Assembly (NCBI GenBank): GCA_023249955.1
Contig: JAHFBR010000053.1
Span: 1 to 7,999 of the forward strand
Direction of reading: 5' to 3'
Length of the DNA: 7,999 nucleotides
Origin: a bacterium
Lineage (GTDB): Bacteria; Babelota; Babeliae; Babelales; RVW-14
The position numbers and the translations under genes are program-made. Positions 6,627-7,999 of this stretch are shown one piece after another (the stretch's first letter is position 1; each line of letters begins with the position of its first letter). The notes under the pieces were generated by a model, which ran no database searches, was not told the DNA's origin, and was given only the letters and a program-made list of their open reading frames with translations.

Positions 6627-7013
6627 ATGATGACGTTTATGGTGCTTGCTGCCCTTGGTTTTGGTATCTCGCTCTATACGTATCTGCTGGAGCGCAGAGT
6701 TAAGCAAGAGCCCAATTACAAGCCGGTGTGCGATCTTTCAGATCGCATTTCGTGTTCAAAGCCGATGAAAGGCCCTTACGCCAATATCTTCTTTTTTTCC
6801 AACGCAGTGGTTGGCATGATGTTTTACGTTGTGATCGGGCTACTTGCGATGATGCACGCGCAGACACTGCTTTTTATTGCAGCACTTGGCGGCTGCCTGG
6901 TATCATGCGTTTTGGCGTACCTGCTGTATTTCAAAATAAAATCACTGTGCCTGCTGTGCACATCGCTTTATATCATCAACGGTTTATTGCTGTATTTTAG
7001 CGCATGTCTTTAA
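6627..7013 (+). CDS. Stand-alone VKOR-family quinone-dependent disulfide oxidant
   Basis: The product has 128 residues and is a four-helix membrane protein of the vitamin K epoxide reductase family. Bacterial VKOR homologues reoxidise a DsbA-like thiol oxidase and pass electrons to quinone, replacing DsbB. The family's four cysteines are present: Cys35 and Cys43 in VCDLSDRISC on the exported loop, and the active-site pair Cys108-x-x-Cys111 (SLCLLCTSLYIING). The loop continues GPYANIFFFSNAVVG, matching the family's S/Y-A-x-F-G-x-SNA-x-x-G. Membrane segments lie at about 3-21, 52-75, 80-102 and 108-126. Many bacterial VKORs carry a fused thioredoxin domain; this one has none, so a separate partner must exist elsewhere. 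Its 3' end overlaps the doxX 3' end on the opposite strand by 17 bases. The 121-base gap to the divergent GH3-GH171 gene should hold its promoter, but I see no convincing box pair. Confidence 0.88.
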   Translation: MMTFMVLAALGFGISLYTYLLERRVKQEPNYKPVCDLSDRISCSKPMKGPYANIFFFSNAVVGMMFYVVIGLLAMMHAQTLLFIAALGGCLVSCVLAYLLYFKIKSLCLLCTSLYIINGLLLYFSACL

Positions 7014-7413
7014 AAGGATCCCAGAGCGCATGCATGCCGTGTCCACCCAAGATGACGGCAATCGCCAGAAAAATAAGATTGAGTGGATACTCGAAGCCAC
7101 CATTTTGCATGAAGTAGCCATGATCCCAGTGCACAAACCAAATTGCTCCCATCATGACCGGAATGGTCAAGAGTGCGCCCAATTCGGTTGCAACACCCAG
7201 AAACATCATGCAGCCGCCTGCAAATTCGGCGTATGCTGCCAAGTGTGCAAGCCACGCAGGTATTCCCATGGTGCCGGCCCATTCAATAAATTTTTCCATG
7301 CCTGGGCCGCCAAACAGTCCCAAAACTTTTTGACCGCCATGAGCAATGAAAATGGATCCAAGCACCAGACGAAGCAAGAACTGTGCCCAGGCTTGGCATT
7401 GTTTTTTAGACAT
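6997..7413 (-). CDS. doxX: DoxX-family integral membrane protein
   Basis: The product has 138 residues, the usual size of single-domain DoxX proteins, with four membrane helices (about 10-27, 47-70, 75-93 and 107-125). The first helix runs into the family's H-G-x-x-K-x-x-G-x-F-G-G-x-G motif (IAHGGQKVLGLFGGPG). Further DoxX features are AAYAEFAGGCMMFLG and the C-terminal FEYPLNLIFLAIAV. The family includes quinone-linked membrane proteins, for instance the DoxD/DoxA thiosulfate:quinone oxidoreductase and the mycobacterial DoxX that works with thiosulfate and superoxide enzymes; the exact role of this member is unknown. Two in-frame TTG codons precede the ATG at 7413, but AGAAAGG (7426-7420) stands 6 bases before the ATG, so I take that start. 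Pairing with a VKOR gene would fit a redox role, though the two genes are convergent and do not form an operon. Confidence 0.88.
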   Translation of the reverse strand: MSKKQCQAWAQFLLRLVLGSIFIAHGGQKVLGLFGGPGMEKFIEWAGTMGIPAWLAHLAAYAEFAGGCMMFLGVATELGALLTIPVMMGAIWFVHWDHGYFMQNGGFEYPLNLIFLAIAVILGGHGMHALWDPFKDMR

Positions 7414-7419
7414 CAACAA

Positions 7420-7426
7420 CCTTTCT
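7420..7426 (-). promoter_or_regulatory. Ribosome binding site deciding the doxX start
   Basis: AGAAAGG on the minus strand lies 6 bases before ATG at 7413. It rules against the two in-frame upstream TTG codons (7419-7414), which would overlap or touch it. Confidence 0.65.
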
Positions 7427-7459
7427 TGGTATGAAGAAACTTACCGTAAACAAGAAGGG

Positions 7460-7492
7460 ATGATATCTGAAACGACTTGTGAGACGCAAGTC
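7460..7492 (-). promoter_or_regulatory. Possible doxX promoter overlapped by an inverted repeat
   Basis: On the minus strand TTGCGT (7489-7484) and TATCAT (7465-7460) are separated by 18 bases, a plausible -35/-10 pair. The perfect inverted repeat GACTTG/CAAGTC (7474-7479 and 7487-7492, 7-base spacer) covers the -35 box and could be an operator. The terminator just upstream means doxX needs its own promoter here. Confidence 0.35.
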
Positions 7493-7501
7493 TTGGGAAA
7501 C

Positions 7502-7536
7502 AAAAAAAGGGCGTGCCATGAGCACGCCCTTTTTTT
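7502..7536 (-). terminator. Intrinsic terminator of hppA (could work in both directions)
   Basis: A perfect 8-bp GC-rich stem, GGGCGTGC (7509-7516) with GCACGCCC (7522-7529), has a 5-base loop and is flanked by seven A (7502-7508) and seven T (7530-7536). It starts 25 bases after the hppA stop codon. The symmetric A and T tracts would let it stop transcription from either strand. Confidence 0.93.
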
Positions 7537-7561
7537 GTTTGTATTTTACAAAAACTGTTTT

Positions 7562-7999
7562 TTACAGCGTTGCAAGCAGTAGTGACAGGATGGACATCAA
7601 CTTAATCAAGATGTTAAGTGATGGACCCGATGTATCTTTGAATGGATCGCCAACGGTGTCACCAACAACGGCTGCACGGTGAGCATCAGAGCCCTTGCCG
7701 CCCAGGTTGCCAGCCTCAATATATTTCTTTGCATTATCCCATGCGCCACCAGCATTTGTCATGGTCAAAGCCAAAACAACACCGGTCAGTGTTGCGCCTG
7801 CCAAGAAGCCGCCAAGTGCCATAGCACCTTGGGCACCGAAAGCAAATTTAATAGCGATTGGAGCTGCAATGGTGATAAAGCCTGGAAGCAACATCTCAAT
7901 CAACGCTGCGCGTGTGCTAATGGCGATGCAACGCTCATAATCTGGTTGATGTGTGCCTTCAAGCAAGCCTGGAGTTTCGCTGAATTGGCGACGAACTTC
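7562..7999 (-). CDS. hppA: Membrane-bound proton/sodium-translocating pyrophosphatase, C-terminal part (5' end outside window)
   Basis: The frame is open to the right edge and gives the last 145 residues. HppA hydrolyses cytoplasmic pyrophosphate and uses the energy to pump H+ or Na+ across the membrane. The signature cytoplasmic motif [14 protein letters not shown] is followed by [26 protein letters not shown]; its Asp and Lys residues bind Mg-pyrophosphate. The family's final helix, [11 protein letters not shown], ends the protein. Upstream, [15 protein letters not shown] and [11 protein letters not shown] match the usual HppA sequence, so the gene certainly continues beyond 7999. An internal TTG at 7966 is not a start. 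The residues that separate K+-dependent from K+-independent, and H+ from Na+, types lie upstream and cannot be judged. The strong terminator at 7502-7536 ends the transcript. Confidence 0.97.
   Translation of the reverse strand, partial: EVRRQFSETPGLLEGTHQPDYERCIAISTRAALIEMLLPGFITIAAPIAIKFAFGAQGAMALGGFLAGATLTGVVLALTMTNAGGAWDNAKKYIEAGNLGGKGSDAHRAAVVGDTVGDPFKDTSGPSLNILIKLMSILSLLLATL

Noticed and set aside
7030..7434. 134-codon open frame on the plus strand over doxX
   Set aside because: It is fully antisense to a clear DoxX protein, has a Cys/His-rich low-sense composition, and lacks a convincing ribosome site.
7562..7966. A complete 134-residue protein starting at a TTG at 7966
   Set aside because: The frame stays open to the edge and the upstream residues match HppA, so this is the tail of a longer protein and not a separate gene.

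Overview
The window looks like chromosomal DNA of a Gram-negative-type bacterium, moderate to low in GC. It encodes an MltA-like lytic transglycosylase, a membrane H+/Na+-pyrophosphatase, a VKOR-type disulfide oxidant and an exported protease-like protein with features suited to life in a eukaryotic host. A host-associated lineage such as Dependentiae (TM6/Babeliae) would fit, but that assignment is inference from gene content and style. No rRNA, tRNA or other taxonomic marker is present.

Left part (1-2358, all minus strand): an exported cysteine-protease-like protein (2358-1300) that ends in a perfect CaaX box, a small divergent RecO-like protein (1242-586), and, 11 bases further on, the N-terminal 191 residues of an exported coiled-coil protein that runs off the left edge. 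The last two are spaced like an operon.

Centre (2359-6626): a divergent promoter region (2359-2539) leads on the plus strand to a secreted MltA-domain protein (2540-3655). It converges on a large minus-strand gene (6505-3845) whose 886-residue product fuses a NagZ-type GH3 beta-N-acetylglucosaminidase to a NamZ/GH171 (DUF1343) exo-muramidase. The two neighbours therefore supply endo- and exo-acting enzymes on the peptidoglycan glycan chain. A GC-rich mosaic of hairpins (about 3681-3836) lies between their 3' ends.

Right part (6627-7999): a stand-alone VKOR-type quinone-linked disulfide oxidant (plus strand) overlaps tail-to-tail by 17 bases with a DoxX-family membrane protein (minus strand). 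Upstream of doxX is an inverted repeat, then a very clear intrinsic terminator (7502-7536) that closes the C-terminal part of hppA, which enters from the right edge.

No gene-free stretch exceeds 300 bases. The most interesting signals are the exported CaaX protease-like protein, a candidate host-targeted effector, and the NagZ-NamZ fusion, a candidate one-chain enzyme that would remove alternating GlcNAc and MurNAc.
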